Shown here in pieces: positions 19,089 to 31,460 of a stretch of DNA of 64,000 nt; position 1 is the first letter of the stretch; each line of letters opens with the position of its first letter. The notes beneath the pieces are model-generated. The model saw nothing but the letters and a program-made list of their open reading frames with translations, was not told the DNA's origin and did no database searches. A program made the translations under genes and the position numbers. The stretch is from Cristatella mucedo (Eukaryota > Bryozoa > Phylactolaemata > Cristatellidae), in contig WPIO01000123.1 in NCBI GenBank assembly GCA_009760855.2, positions 744,001 to 808,000 of the forward strand. Direction: 5' to 3'.

Positions 19089-19377
19089 TTCTGGACTACT
19101 GTTGGCACGAACGACACCTGAAACGCGATATTTAACATCAAAAGAGGCCCAATAATAACCAAGAGCACAAACTAGGCGCCAAATCGCAATATCGACCTAG
19201 TTTGAAATCTGCGACGATTGGCGGACCCGCTTACATCTGTCTGAGGGTTAACAACTTGAGCCACTTACAAAACCACCTCTCAGCACACAAGGTTTCAAAA
19301 ATGCACAAACGGTAGCACAGCAGCAGCTTGAGGCATAGCTCGAAGGACTGGCACCGACTACAGACACAACAGAGAAT

Positions 19378-19605
19378 AGCAATAATAATAATAATAATAC
19401 ATTTGATATAGCGTCCTCAGCAAACTCAAACTCGTTCTAGGCACTTTAAATTGGCTGCAAAGGAAGCACGATCGAACGAGTAGTGGTAGCATGCTCAATG
19501 ACAACAAGTATAACATTGTTAGTGGTGACATACACAGGTTCAGCGTGCAAATATGGTTAATGGCAGTATGCACAAGAGAAGTCGCCAAGTTAAGCAGCCA
19601 ACCAC
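19378..19605 (-). mobile_element. LINE family B, 3' end
   Basis: It starts with AATAATAATAATAATA, then antisense copies of the family tail (GATATAGCGTCCTCAG, GGCACTTTAAATTGGCTGC) and the segment with AGCATGC motifs. It is diverged, truncated and non-coding. Confidence 0.7.
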
Positions 19606-21284
19606 TAAGAGAGCGTCAGACAGTCTGCCGCCAGGCAGCCGGAACAGTGGTAACGACCCGCTAACCTGACAATGACGAGACGTCGCTATTTCCCTGCTTT
19701 GCCCGGCAAATCTTACTTTGCAGCAGTTTCATGCTCGGACTCACGTCACCGGGCGTTAGTATATGGTTGGCAGGCAGCATTTACAAATGGACCTGGGTCG
19801 GAGGCACAGAGCCGCTGACCTCTCTGGCCAACTGACCTTGCTGACCAGGGCTCCGGTGCCACGGTGCATCTAGTCCGACTGACGATAGGGTGGTAGAGCT
19901 ATTAACATTAAACAAACAGTACCACGGATAAAAGCAACTACGACTACCCTATTGGTGCCCGCGTGATAGCGAGTGCAGTAAGCTAGTGACTTATCAGCAC
20001 TATAGGTTGAGTTAAAAGTTAGCACACTGCAAGGAGCTTAAAACCTATTTATTAATTAACGATTCTTCGCCTTTCGTGAGAAATGTTCGGTTAGCCAATT
20101 CGACGGCATCCGCTCGGCACTACGTGCAGTACCAGCGGCCGGAAGCACGCCTCCCTGTGTGGTCCCGTCCACGAGTGGCCGCGAGCTTTAAAACCTCAGA
20201 CCAGCTGAACTTCGCAGTTTGAACTTTGAACCCCCCCCTGATCCCAAGCCGGACGGGGTAAGGCAATGCACTTCACGACCCGAGTCGTTGGCATCAGCTG
20301 AGCAGTTGTCGATTCTCTATTGGCCAGTACCAGCGGCCAGTGATAGGCTCTCCTGCCACTACATAGCTGAGGCAGTTGAATCGCCTTCACCTTCACTTTA
20401 CTTTGTACCATCAGAGCTTCGGTGACAATTATTACGCTTGAGCTGCAAACAAGAATTGCTTTCGGCAGAATTCAAACCCATGACCTTGGCCGAGCAGGCG
20501 AGCTCTGCCACCGGTTGCCAGCTCCTCATTGAAGCGGGTAATCCAGCTGTAACTACCAGCTGAAGGTTGAAAAATATGGGCTGCAGGCTGCATTTAAGCC
20601 GCGAAATCGAACCCACCAGCCGACTGGTAACTGGGCTAGCACGTGACTAAGCCGGCTCGCTACCAGCCGGCTAAGAGGCGTGCGATCAAGATCCTCAACT
20701 GGAGGGTGGCACGACAGTGTTAGTACAGCAGCCTCCGAAGGGCGGCGGCGTCGGCGGCGCAGCCTGCGATGGCAAAAGTCGAAACGTGAACTGCTTCAGC
20801 GACGCGTCCGCGGCGTCAAGCCGCCGGCCGGTGGACGCACCCTCCAGGCAGGTCCAGGCAGGTGCAACCCTTTTTGGACGTCGCGCGCGGTGACGAGAGG
20901 CGGGAGAGCAAAACTCGGCGGTAAGAAGCATGATGGAGTGCCACCACGTAGCGAGAGGAGGTATCTCGAATCTCGAAGCCTCGCAGCGAGGGGGTAGCGA
21001 GAAGAATGAAAAGCAGGTCGAGAAGGTCAGGGTCGAAGTGCACGAAGGGGACGCTACTAACGGTACCCAAGGCAGCGCTCGGTGGGCGCACGACGAGATG
21101 TCAAAACGCCCGCATCGCAAGGCCACCTGTGAGACGGACACAGAGGCTCCTACGAGGCCGCTACGAAGCTGATCCAGAATGATGGCGCCACTACTACAGT
21201 AGGCGTTCACCTTGCGGTGGCAGACTCACTCCCGACTTGGGTCACAACATCCATTGACTTGATCACATTTAAAAAGTAGCTAAA
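19606..21284. other. Host intergenic DNA, partly GC-rich, with a SINE-like fragment
   Basis: At about 20430-20560 (minus strand) a tRNA-like B box (reverse of AATTCAAACCCATGACC) suggests an old SINE; a similar B-box-like motif lies near 20590. Positions 20680-21200 are GC- and CpG-rich with overlapping long ORFs on both strands, none with recognisable domains, so they are probably composition artefacts. Confidence 0.35.
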
Positions 21285-21985
21285 AGCGCATAAATGTGCC
21301 ACAAAATTTAGTTATTCCACGTGATGCATCCTTTGCGCATCCTATTGCACCACTTCTCGCTGACCTGCACTGGCTACCAGGACTTCAAGGTTTTGTCGCT
21401 CACTTTTAACTCTGTGATAACATGCTTGCAAGTCACTCTGGGATCAATATAAGTCTTTAACCCTCGAGCCAAAGTTAGTGGCATCATGCATATTGTCAGC
21501 ATGCATAAGCACATGAAGGACGAATCACTGGGACCCACTAAATGCCGTCCTAAATAGGTGTGTTTTAAGTTCTTTTTAAATGTGGTCAAGTCAGGGGATG
21601 TTCTGACGCAAGTCCGGGGGAAGTTCCAGGCTTTGGGAGCATATGAACTAAATGCACGGTCTCCAAAGGATTTGAGGTTTTCACGAGGTATTGGTAAACT
21701 GTTGGATTTCGAAAAGCAGGTGGTACGATGCTTGGCCTGGTGGGGGTAGATCTGAGAGATAGGCTGGAGTCAAGGAATGAAGTGACCTAAAAGTGAGCGA
21801 CAAAACTTTGAAGTTGATCCGTTGCTTGACTGGTAGCCAAGTATGCATAGGGTCAGCATGCAAGTTTGTTTAGTGGCAGCATGCACAGTATCAGCATGCA
21901 TAAGCACATAAAGGACAAATCACGGCGACTCACTAAATGCTGTCATAAATAGAGGTGCTTTTAACTTCTTTTTAAATGCCTAAAT
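21285..21985 (-). mobile_element. LINE family B, scrambled 3' fragments
   Basis: Antisense family B sequence: the block at 21540-21900 matches the ORF2 C-terminal coding region and tail of other copies, and the flanking blocks repeat parts of it (AGCATGCATAAGCACAT occurs twice). The copy seems internally duplicated or formed from two insertions. No intact frame remains. Confidence 0.65.
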
Positions 21986-22606
21986 AAATGTTACACAGTA
22001 CATAGAATACAGACCAAGAGAATAGAGGAACTTCCCAGCAAGAAGTCGATACCCTGCTTGATAGTGAGCCACTCCATGTCAGCTGTAATAAACTTAGTGG
22101 ATCAGACATTCAAAACAAATCAGCCTGCCTGTAGAGATTTCCAAAAACTGAAAGCTTTTTAAGGATAAATCTCTAGGGCTACAGGCCTGAAGACCTGTGA
22201 GTAGGGAGCTAAACATATCAAGACTAGATTTCACCAAAGGAAGGGATCAGCTTGGCCGTGAAATTTTTTACTCAGCAAGCCTAATTTTTGCAAAAACACA
22301 GCTTTTAAGGCCAGAATTTTACCAGATTCAGCGGCTGAAAGTGCACAAGCACAGGACTGGCAGTATGTCGTCTGCATATAAGCAATAGCCTCGCTTGTAC
22401 TTTACGACTAAACCGGCACGAGGCACTTGAATTTGCAAGAAAAGGAAGACTAATAGAGATACGTTGGATGACCCATGCTTGAATTGCCGATTTGATCGAT
22501 GAACGTCGAAAACTGATTTAAACTGCACGTATGCCCTGTAATTTGTCACTGATCAAGGGTCTAAACCACTCATATGCTGTTTCAGTGCCGTATTAGTGTC
22601 AAAAAA
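21986..22606. other. Host DNA, nothing recognised
   Basis: I see no coding sequence, repeat family or RNA signature here. The ORFs present are short and lack motifs. Confidence 0.4.
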
Positions 22607-22772
22607 TACTAGCTGATTTAACAGCCTCTTTTTGTATAGTGACAGAAGAGCCTTGACGGCCATCACCACCGCTTGAAGTGGCGATAAAGGATCGCCCACC
22701 ACAAGATTAGAACCCACGACCTCAGGGCCGAGGTCCGGAACAGCAACCGCCTTACCTAGTGAGCCAGTGTAC
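22607..22772 (-). mobile_element. tRNA-derived SINE, family S
   Basis: An antisense copy of the 61192-61369 SINE: AGCCTCTTTTTGTATAGTGA, the CACCACCGCTTGAAGTGGCG palindrome, the reverse B box (AGAACCCACGACC) and the head ending CTAGTGAGCCAGTG. It is diverged from the other copies. Confidence 0.75.
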
Positions 22773-24595
22773 TCATAAGTACCGTACTAATACGTGCTGT
22801 ACAAATGCTTGCTTATCAGTGGCATGAATCCTGGTACTCTACATGATGGAAGTCACACAAAAGTTATAGTGACATCTGGTGAACCGAAGCAGATAGGCTC
22901 TATCTCAAGTCTTCCTGGTGATTGCTGTGTCGTGATGCTCACTAAATAGTGAGTCATAATGCACTTACAAACCTACACAAAATTGATTCTAAATCGCCTA
23001 GGTGATAGGTGATTTATAAGTCTATGCGGTGACTGTGCTATGTGATTACTCCGGTTACGATAAGAGGCTATCCTGCTGAGTTACGGTTTGCTGATTAAAA
23101 AGTCTTAGGGTATGTAACTGCAGAAAAGACTTGGCGGCGGCTAATTCTCCAGCTTGCAGAGGGTAATAAAAGTTTGGCTACTGCTATGGCCCGCTACCTG
23201 TGACACGTAGTGAGAGTATCTTACCCCGAGAGATTTTGACAAGTTTGATCGGTCTGGACCGTTCGAATCTCTACATAGCAGGAAGGGCTGTCTTCTTGAG
23301 CTCACCCTAAGTCCCCTCACTACCACCCCTCACTCCTACTAAGCAACATAAGGCACGCACCAAATATTATTTATGACAAAAAGCTGTCAAGCCACTCTGG
23401 AATCAGTAAAAGTCTTATACCATGCGGCCGTGCCGCAATTATTAAGCACCTCTGCTAATATGCCCAGCATTCGGTTTCACCCAGGATCAGACACGGGTAC
23501 TAAAAACTCATACTGGCGTCTTATAAAGAAGGTGAAGGAAGCAATCAGACTAAAACACGCATTGGCTGACGAATTATGACTTATTCTGTAAGATGTATAC
23601 CAACTCACCTTGTGGAAGCTAGAGGAACAATAGTTCGACAAAAGAAGGCCTGTAAGTTAATGGCTGCCTCAGAATATGAAAAGCTTGAAGGCCCGGATTG
23701 AATGCTCTCATTGGTAGGCCGCAAATGGATTTCCAGTGAAAATTAAGTCAAATTTTATTTTTAAATGTATATTACTTAAATATTTTATACCGCGCGAACC
23801 CCACTCAAGAGCCGTCTGTCTGCAGCAGGATATGCTGTCTATTGCCATACGCATTTTTACTGATGGCCGCCACATGCCTCGGCTGTCAGTGAGAGAAAGC
23901 CTGGATGGGGCGACTGTATTCCGCCGGAGCTGTTGCTGTCTCGATCGTAGCGGAGCTTTTGACGATGACCCTCGTGCCCATAGTTTTGTTCTCTAACCGG
24001 TCGCTAATTCTTCCCTTAATATTACGCTTCCGTTGGCTGCAGGCAGGTAGCTACGGTTACAGCGCCCCGTATCGAGACCCTACCTCTATTTCACATGCCC
24101 TCCTCTCATCGGGGACTCCAGCCAAGTCGCTTCTGCAACCATGCACCGGACAAGAAAGTTTCAAATATCAATTATCATTTCTATAAGTAAACAAGACGCG
24201 GAAAGTTTTGCCTGGTTGCCAGGTATTCTCTGTGGCACCAGCCAGCCGTGGGCTGCATGTCAAGGCAGTCTGGAGCTTCGGTCCACAACGGCAGCCATGT
24301 GGGCGTGGCCACACCGCGACGTTAACCCCCACCATAGCAGCACTCAGGCCCGGCCGACGGGGGGGGGGGGTCGACGTTTGAGCGGGATGGAAACGTAGCA
24401 GCGTCAAGTTAAAGAATGTCTAAAATAGGTATTGCTGTGTGTGATAATCCAGCGCAGAGACCGAAATGAGTATCAGAGTATATGATTAGCCGGGATCTCA
24501 ATATTTCATCTCTCTCTCACGTACAGTCGTCGCTCGAATGTTCTGGTAAATCAGTTATAGACTTTACTGCGGTGGGTGAATTTCCGTGAATTAGG
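22773..24595. other. Host DNA, nothing recognised
   Basis: No gene or repeat family is recognisable. A short G run lies near 24360-24371. ORFs of 60-90 codons occur in several frames but none shows a domain or a second supporting copy. Confidence 0.4.
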
Positions 24596-24599
24596 ATTC

Positions 24600-24850
24600 C
24601 TTATTTTTAAATCTATAATTTTCTTAGAGCCTACTTACTACCTCAACTGCTCTCCTGACTCAGCTAGGCTTCCAACTTTCTCTTTGTTGCCAGAGATGAA
24701 GTTTGTTGGCCACCCCATGCGTACCGAAAGCCGCTTAGGCTGTGAGTGCTCTGAACCAAAACTCTTCTGCCTAACACCCACACAGTCTTTGCGACTGTGT
24801 GGAGTTACAGACGGAGATACATTACAACAAGAGATCATATCGAAATTACA
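24600..24850 (+). mobile_element. LINE family A, 3' fragment
   Basis: The sequence from TACTACCTCAACTGCTCTCC to the ACGGAGATACATTACA tail matches the 3' terminus of family A copies such as 60219-61150. It is 5'-truncated. Confidence 0.8.
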
Positions 24851-25404
24851 GCCGAGGATATACTGCACAGAAAACCTGTTCACGACCCCCTAAATATGGG
24901 TTTAAACATTAATGCTCTGAAGATTAGAGCTCTGAAACATTAGAGCTCTGAACATGAACCAACATCTCTCCACAGACCATTACGCTCAAATGCCCAATAT
25001 GATAGCTAAAATTAGGGAAATTAGGACACTAAAAGCTTACAAATATCATATTATTATTACAGAAACATGGTACAATGCAAACATACGAGAAACAAAACTA
25101 CATCAGGCCGAGCCAACCAGCAGCCAGGACAGGAAGAGGACAGGTTAGCCAATCAGTGAGCAGCAGCCTCTGGTTGGCTTGGTTTCGAGCTAAAGCCAGT
25201 ATTTCGGAAAAAGTTCTCACCCAAACTCGTTGATTGGACGAGTAGATGCGCTTGGCGTAGCAGGATTTGTAGGTTGCTCGAATGCATAGGCCTACAGCCC
25301 ATGCCTACTGTAATTTTAATTGTTATTGCGATACAGAGGTGTATTACGGTCTTAAACAACCAGGCCCACTGCTTCATTTTCACTATCTCGATAACTTTTT
25401 AATG
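24851..25404. other. Host DNA, nothing recognised
   Basis: There is a small tandem duplication near 24910-24955 (TTAGAGCTCTGAA repeated). No gene is seen. Confidence 0.4.
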
Positions 25405-26045
25405 GACATATCAGGGCTCTGTGATTAGTCCAGTTCTTTGTATGATTTATACTCACCCTCTTGCCGATGTGATTTCCAAGCACAACCAAGGCTTTCACTT
25501 CTATGCAGATGACAACTCAGTTCTACCCCTGCTTTGATCCCTCCCCATCCTGCAGCACTTTGAATTCTCTCAGGTCCCTTGCTGCAGGTATTGACAACAT
25601 CCGCACATGGATGGCAGCAAGCTTTTTTAAATTGAATGATAAAACCGACTTGCTACTTATGAGCAAACCAAGTGTAATTCAGAAATTGGAATGGGTAACG
25701 CCCAAAATCAGCTCTGCCAGAATATTGTAATGCCGACAATATTCCTTAGCTTTACTACGCGTAAAAAGAAGCTAAAAATGCATAGCGTTATTACAGCATT
25801 TAGTGGGTCCCTGCGATTCGTCTTTTATATGCTTATGCTTTCTGACAGTTTGAATGCCGGCACTAACCGACGTTGCATGCTGACCCTGTGCATGTCACCC
25901 CTAACCACGTTATTCTTGTCGTATATCGAGCATGCTACCACTAATAGTTTGATCGTGCATCCTTTGCAGCAAATATAAAGTGCCTGTAAATACATTGAGT
26001 TCTCCGAGGGCAACACATACAATTTAGCATTATCATTATATTATT
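25405..26045 (+). mobile_element. LINE family B, RT-to-3' fragment with internal deletion
   Basis: The part at 25405-25735 matches the RT region (the TTCTATGCAGATGAC box and the following Leu-Asn-Asp segment) and jumps near 25735 to the 3' tail (ACAGCATTTAGTGGGTCCCT onward). Part of ORF2 is missing. All frames are broken. Confidence 0.75.
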
Positions 26046-26594
26046 ACACAACTATTTGGAAAACCACGATCAAGCGAAGCCACGAAAGTTGAATCGCGAA
26101 GTGGCTAGGGACGACTGTTTATTTCTGTCCATATTTATGAAAATGGAACCCATGTCATTGCCGTGCAAGGCGCCAGCACCATTTGTATTTTTCTGGCAGC
26201 TGCAAACACTAACACCCATTAGGTGCTCCAGGTTTACGAAAGCGAACTTATGCTCCCAGCCCAGCACAACAGCTTGATACAAACTCTACCGCCTTCGGTG
26301 CCGTCGAATTGGTGTAGGGGATCACGTGGCCCTACGATCGCCCCCAGTGCATTACTCACTTTTCACCAGATGATTTTAGTCATCACTCCCATATCACCAA
26401 TGATGATGGGTCAAAATAATATTGCTAATACAAATTGCTGAGTAGTAAGCATTGGAAATGTGTCAAGCTCCTACTTAAGGAGATCGAGACATCAATTTAC
26501 ACTACCAAAATCTTGGCAGCTATGGTCAAACACGGATTAATGGTGAGTGATTAAAGGGATGCACGTTCGATCCAAAGCAAAGTTGTTGTGGTCT
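26046..26594. other. Host DNA, nothing recognised
   Basis: Overlapping ORFs on both strands at 26056-26440 lack recognised motifs. No repeat family is identified. Confidence 0.35.
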
Positions 26595-26885
26595 ATCGAC
26601 TCTATCCTTTAGTTACTATATCGCACTAATCTCGCCAACCAGCACTGGCTCCCAATCAAACAGTGCATCTACTTCACGCTTCTAGCACTTACTTTTAGAT
26701 CCCTTCACTCTATAGCTCCAGCGTACCCGTAAGAACGACTTCCCCACTAGGCGAAGCATTGCTATTTTCGGACTCAAATCATTGGAGATCGTGGATTTAG
26801 TTCATACGCTCCCAAAACCGGGAACTCACTACCACTGTGTGTCACAATATCACCAGCCACGACGACATTTGAAAAGAAGTTTGAA
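26595..26885 (+). mobile_element. LINE family B, strongly diverged ORF2 fragment
   Basis: CACTGGCTCCCAATCAAACAG and the following stretches (CACTTACTTTTAGATCCCTTC, GTTCATACGCTCCCAAAACC) match the C-terminal ORF2 coding region of family B. It is older and more diverged than other copies. Confidence 0.6.
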
Positions 26886-27189
26886 ATACACCTGTAACGC
26901 CGAAGGCTCGGCGGAGTAAGCTTGACCTGCCGCTTACCTAGCGGCGTAGCCTATCGCCTAATGCCGTTCGGTGCGCGCCTACGAGCAATAAGCTGGCCGC
27001 CACGAAACGAGCGTTTCTGGCGCTGACCTACTTACTGTTACTAAAGGGGATCGTGAGTCCGCGGCGTGAATTGGAAGCGAGACACACAAATTGGGGATTT
27101 TACTGAACTTTATTCGCAAGCGCACAAAGTCGCTGCGCGTCTAGTTCAGCTTTATCTCCACACTCCTCGCACGTTCTCAGCTGCACTAA
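26886..27189. other. GC-rich host DNA preceding the satellite
   Basis: A GC-rich stretch (CGCCGAAGGCTCGGCGGAG and similar small inverted repeats) leads into the tandem repeat. It could be the edge of an LTR element, but I cannot support that. Confidence 0.3.
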
Positions 27190-27672
27190 CACTCTTGCAG
27201 AGGGAATACTCCTCTACACTAAGCGCGACCCGGACCCTAAACCCTAACCGGTGAACTAAGAATCCGTTCCCACCTGTGCCGAGGGAATACCCCAAACACG
27301 CCAACTTAAACACTCTTGCGGAGGGAATACTTCTTCACACTGAAGCGCGAACCGGAGTCTAAACCCTACCCGGAGAACTAGAACTCGGTTTTCACCAGTG
27401 CGACAGGAATACTCCACACACGCCAACTCAAGCACTCCTGCGGAGGAAATACTTCTACACACTGGGGCTGCTTACGTGTGTAATCCGAAACGACCCAAAT
27501 AGACGGAGCCCGAACCAGAGTCTAAACCCTGACTGGTGAACTAGAACTCGGTTTCCATCAGTGCGAGAGGAATACTCCACGCACGCCAACTCAAGCACTC
27601 CTGCGGAGGAAATACTTCTCCACACTGAAGCACGAACCGGAGCCTAAACCCTACCCGGAGAACTAGGGCTCC
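27190..27672. repeat. Four-copy tandem satellite, ~121-bp unit
   Basis: Units start at 27190, 27311, 27433 and 27596 with CACTC(T/C)TGC(A/G)GAGG, giving spacings of 121, 122 and 163 bp. The third unit carries an extra ~41 bp and the fourth is incomplete. Each unit has an A-C-C-C-T-A-A-A-C-C-C-T-like core; the first contains CCCTAAACCCTAACC, similar to telomeric repeats. Short ORFs across it are repeat artefacts. Confidence 0.8.
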
Positions 27673-28469
27673 ACAGACGTCAACTACGCCTAGCTCGCAC
27701 CGGCAAATCCCCATGCCGAGACCACGTGCTAGCGCGCACACACACGACACAAAAGAAACGCAAAATGCCAGCTCGGGCGCGATACGACCGTGTTCGGTGG
27801 AGTTCAACCGAATCCTCCTAGTGCTGTCTCGTCCTGTTCCGTCCATCGTCGGCGGACTGCCCGCCCTCCTCCCTCGCTTTCAGAGAAACGAGTGCCCGAC
27901 GGCGTCGAGGCGCAGAGCCGGACCAAAGACTAAAGACACGAGGCCCAGAGCGAGCGTCGCTCGACTCTTAAATACTTAGCTGAGACAATGGGGCAAGAGC
28001 TTAGTGGTATTGGGCCCGACACCAGGGCCCATTACCGTAAGGAATTAATACCGGCACTAGGCCACAGGAATGACCCCTCTGTCCAGCTTGAATGGCGAAT
28101 GGGTTCCAGACGATTCTTTTTGGACAGAGTGATGGCGAAGGTTGACAGGTCAGCCAACATCAATCAGCCGCTCCCGTGGGTATCGGACCAATTCTCAAGG
28201 CCGACTCGCCACCGCTGGTCAGAGAGCTTCCTGGCTTGCTCTTAAGCGCTTCCTCTCTAACCGCCCTGACGCTCCTCTCTGGCTCACTGCTCAAGGACAA
28301 AGGAGTTCTAGCCCGCCTCCGAACAGCTCTTGTTTGTGCTAAAATTCAGCCAATGCCGGTAAAGTGCTACACACCTGTTGTAATTTGTTATTCGTGTGCA
28401 TGCACCTGCTTACACTATGCCGGCTGCTTGCTTATCTTAGCATCAATTGTTTGGTAATGTTTTCCATAC
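27673..28469. other. Host DNA after the satellite
   Basis: ORFs of 60-100 codons at 27713-28457 overlap in several frames without recognised domains. No repeat family is identified. Confidence 0.35.
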
Positions 28470-28545
28470 AGCATCTGCGTGGCGTTAAGAAAGTGATCCA
28501 GTTACCTGAGGGCACAATGCAAATGTAATAACATTACTATTCTTA
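28470..28545 (+). mobile_element. LINE-B-type 3' tail fragment
   Basis: A short diverged match to the family B tail (AGTTACCTGAGGGCACAATGC, then ATTACTATTCTTATT). The following 280 bases show nothing recognisable. Confidence 0.4.
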
Positions 28546-28828
28546 TTGGTTTTCGCCTCCTGATATAGAGCGCTCTAATGCATGTTCGTTGCGGAATTCT
28601 TCAGAAAACCGAAGTTCTTGCGAACATCGTATACGAAAACGATACAGCTAAGACCCATTTTAAGTTCTTCTAATTATTTCACCGTAGCACATAGGAAATT
28701 ACGTGCCTATGGATATCTAAACGCTTAATGCTTCGGGCTGCTGGGTCTCCCACGCCAGCAGCCTTAGCTACGCCGGCGGCTAGTAACCTGCATGTTAGTT
28801 ATGATCGTCAGCTGCTGTTATCGCTTCG

Positions 28829-29095
28829 TATGTATGTATGTATGTATGTATGTATCTCCGTCAGTAACTCCACAAAGTCATAAAGACCATGTGGGTGTTA
28901 CGCAGGAGAGTTTTGTAGAGCGCACTCACAGCCTAAACGGCTTTCGGTACGCATTCAGTAGCCAACAGACTTCGTCTCACGCAACAAAGAGAAAGTGGGA
29001 CGCATAGCAGAGTTAGGCGAGCAGTTGAGGTAGTGAGTAGCATAGAAATAGCAGTTCGGGACCGCTGAAAAAGATGTGCCATAGTTGGCAGTTGC
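28829..29095 (-). mobile_element. LINE family A, 3' end with (GTAT)n tail
   Basis: Six GTAT units at 28829-28854 are followed by ATCTCCGTCAGTAACTCCAC and the family A antisense 3' region to about 29095. The tail is GTAT rather than TTACAT, showing that the terminal microsatellite varies among copies. Confidence 0.8.
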
Positions 29096-29124
29096 AGAGT
29101 AGTGGAGATACATTCCAATACATT

Positions 29125-29470
29125 AAAAAGGGTGTCAACGACCGACTTAGGAATGCAGACATAGGTAGAGTGTCTCTGCTTGTTTTGCTCGATCTTTCGG
29201 CAGCTTTTGATACTATCGATAACAAAGTTCTTCTAGAGCGCCTCTCATCTCGCCTGGCCATCACTGTAACTGCTCTGCAATGGTTCAGATCCTATCTTAG
29301 TGATAGATTCCAGAGTATTGACGTGAATGGAAAAAGATCACCCGAAGTACCTTTGAAATACGGGGTACCTCAGGGGTCCGTGCTAGGTCTGGTTCTTTTC
29401 ACTGTTTATACTCTCCCTCTTGCAAATGTGATTGTCAAGCACAATGTAGGCCTACACTTCAATCACCCAC
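29125..29470 (+). mobile_element. LINE family B, reverse transcriptase fragment
   Basis: The frame at about 29128-29478 encodes an RT core: LLVLLDLSAAFDTIDN, the ALQWFRSYLSDR segment and YGVPQGSVLG, as in L2/CR1-type RTs. It ends before the YADD catalytic box. It abuts a family A fragment in the opposite direction. Confidence 0.85.
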
Positions 29471-30740
29471 TAAACTAACTCAGTCCTCCAGGTTATATTA
29501 CTTAGCTACTCAATTACTTTCCTAAAGACTGCTGGCGGCAGATATTTAGTTCTGTAAATCCTCGACTTCAAAACTAACTCCCACAATTCTTACGAAACGA
29601 ATCGACTGTCCTGCTGCCGACTACTGCACATACTTTCCAGACGTCCTAATGGTATGCACACCAAAAGCTGCCTAGACTTTAATAAGAGTGCTACAAGAAA
29701 ATGTCTCCAGCTTAGCATCCATTCAGTCCTCTCGGCTATGAGGAGTTTTCGGAAGGAGGTGCATGACATATAAATTGCTTTCTAAGCATTATTGCGACTT
29801 GGGTCACATTGAGGCATTAAACGAAACAAGCAAGGCTAGACTAGACTTGAACGTGGGCGTTGATGCTTTTTGCTATTCATTAAAATTTGGGTTTAACCTG
29901 AAGAGTTCGGAGAGGAATGCTCTAAAATAAAGATTCGTTACGACGGTATATTGTATTGCATTAGAAATTTCAAAATCACAGTTATTAAGATTCCATAATG
30001 TAAGTTTCTATAACAGCAGATTTTCGACCACTCTATAAAAGATACGATATCTTTGACTGGCTCGTTGTATGTTTGTGCTTTCAAGCATAGATTCCTGTCA
30101 TCTGTCAGCAGCACAACCTCGCGAAACAGAGTGATAGGAACATTTACAAACGAAAACAATAGGTATCAACAAAGATGTTGACAACGAGTCGACATCAACA
30201 GAAAGTCTTGAATGCAGACGATATACTGGTGCAACAGCCGGCTGGCAGTGCGGCAGTCTGCAAATACATGCGAGCCAAACGGCATGTAGAACTGCTGCTT
30301 CTGCCACCACTGCTGCCAGGAGTGCTCCAGCTAAAGTGCTGCTCGCGAATACAACCGGACTGGGAAGGCACAGGGGCCCTACCGACGAGAGGCACGACGA
30401 CTTTGAACTTCCTACTCTCGATGAGCTTCTTGATCAGATACAAATAGTCGACGAAGCAATTGGTGTCATCAATTAGAAATGCCGGCATTATCTCCACTCT
30501 GAGAGGTGTATTCTACTTGTCGAACAGAGAGCCTGAAGAGGTGACCACAAGGCAAAAGTAGAGACATGCGATCGGCAGCTCGAGCAGCAGCAATCGCTCC
30601 ATGCTGCTTAAGCTCCAAGAAAGTAAGGTCAAAGTTAAAGCAACAGCTGATGGCAAGCCTATTGGCATTAGTGGCTGCATTTAAGTCAACAGTGCTTTAC
30701 ACTCGCTCTCACGCAAACACAAGTTTACACACACGCGTAT

Positions 30741-30741
<1 letters not shown>
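29471..30741. other. Host DNA, nothing recognised
   Basis: No gene or repeat family identified. ORFs on both strands at 30175-30500 have no recognised motif. Confidence 0.4.
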
Positions 30742-30799
<58 letters not shown>

Positions 30800-30803
30800 C
30801 ACA
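30742..30803. repeat. (CA)n microsatellite
   Basis: About 30 CA units with one CGCA interruption. The His/Thr-repeat ORF across it is an artefact. Confidence 0.9.
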
Positions 30804-30965
30804 AAGACGCACACACATGCTTTATGTAGAGGGCAAGGTCCAAAACAATTTCGTGCAGGTAGGGCTAGACGTAAAATTATTGAGGAGTGCATAGCAAAAT
30901 CATTGCGTATTCAAATACGAACTCAGAAGTTGGTCATCGAGTGAAATTACGAGGTACTTTCATAG

Positions 30966-31460
30966 TTGGTGCCGCTGTCAAGGTGCAAAGTTCTTACGCT
31001 GACCCACAAGGCCCGCCACGGCTTGGCTCCTTCATACCTAGCTGAACTGCTGCATCAGTTTCAGCCTGTTCGCGCCCTCAGGTCCTGTGTGGACAATAAA
31101 TTAGCTGTCCCATTCCTCCGCTTAAACACAGTTGGCGACAGCAGCTTTAGCTCTGCAGGTCCTAGACTGTGGAACTCGCTTCCACAATTCTTACCCAATG
31201 ACATCTACTCTCCAACTGCCGACTATGGCGCATCTTTTTCAGCAGTCCTGAACTGCTACTTCAATGCTACTCACTACCTCAACTGCTATCCTAACTCTGC
31301 TATGCTTCCCACTTTCTCTTTGTTGCGTGAGACAAAGTCTGTTGGCTACCGAATGCGTACCGAAATCCGCTTAGGTTGTGAGTGCGCTATACAAAACTCT
31401 CCTGCGTAATACCCACATGGTCTTTATGACTTTGTGGAGTTACTGACGGAGATACATAAG
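30966..31460 (+). mobile_element. LINE family A, ORF2 C terminus and 3' end
   Basis: The frame encodes LTHKARHGLAPSYLAELLHQ and PRLWNSLPQFL, the C-terminal end of family A ORF2, then the 3' tail ending ACGGAGATACATAAG. It is a well preserved but short 5'-truncated insertion. Confidence 0.85.

Noticed and set aside
20680-21210. Overlapping 80-171-codon ORFs on both strands
   Set aside because: GC-rich sequence makes stops rare on both strands; no motif, no second copy and no consistent frame.
27190-27672. CRISPR-like array or coding repeats in the tandem region
   Set aside because: Units are about 121 bp, repeat along their full length and lack unique spacers, so this is a satellite in a eukaryotic context.
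30566-30829. ORF ending in a His-Thr repeat
   Set aside because: The repeat is the (CA)n microsatellite and the rest shows no domain.
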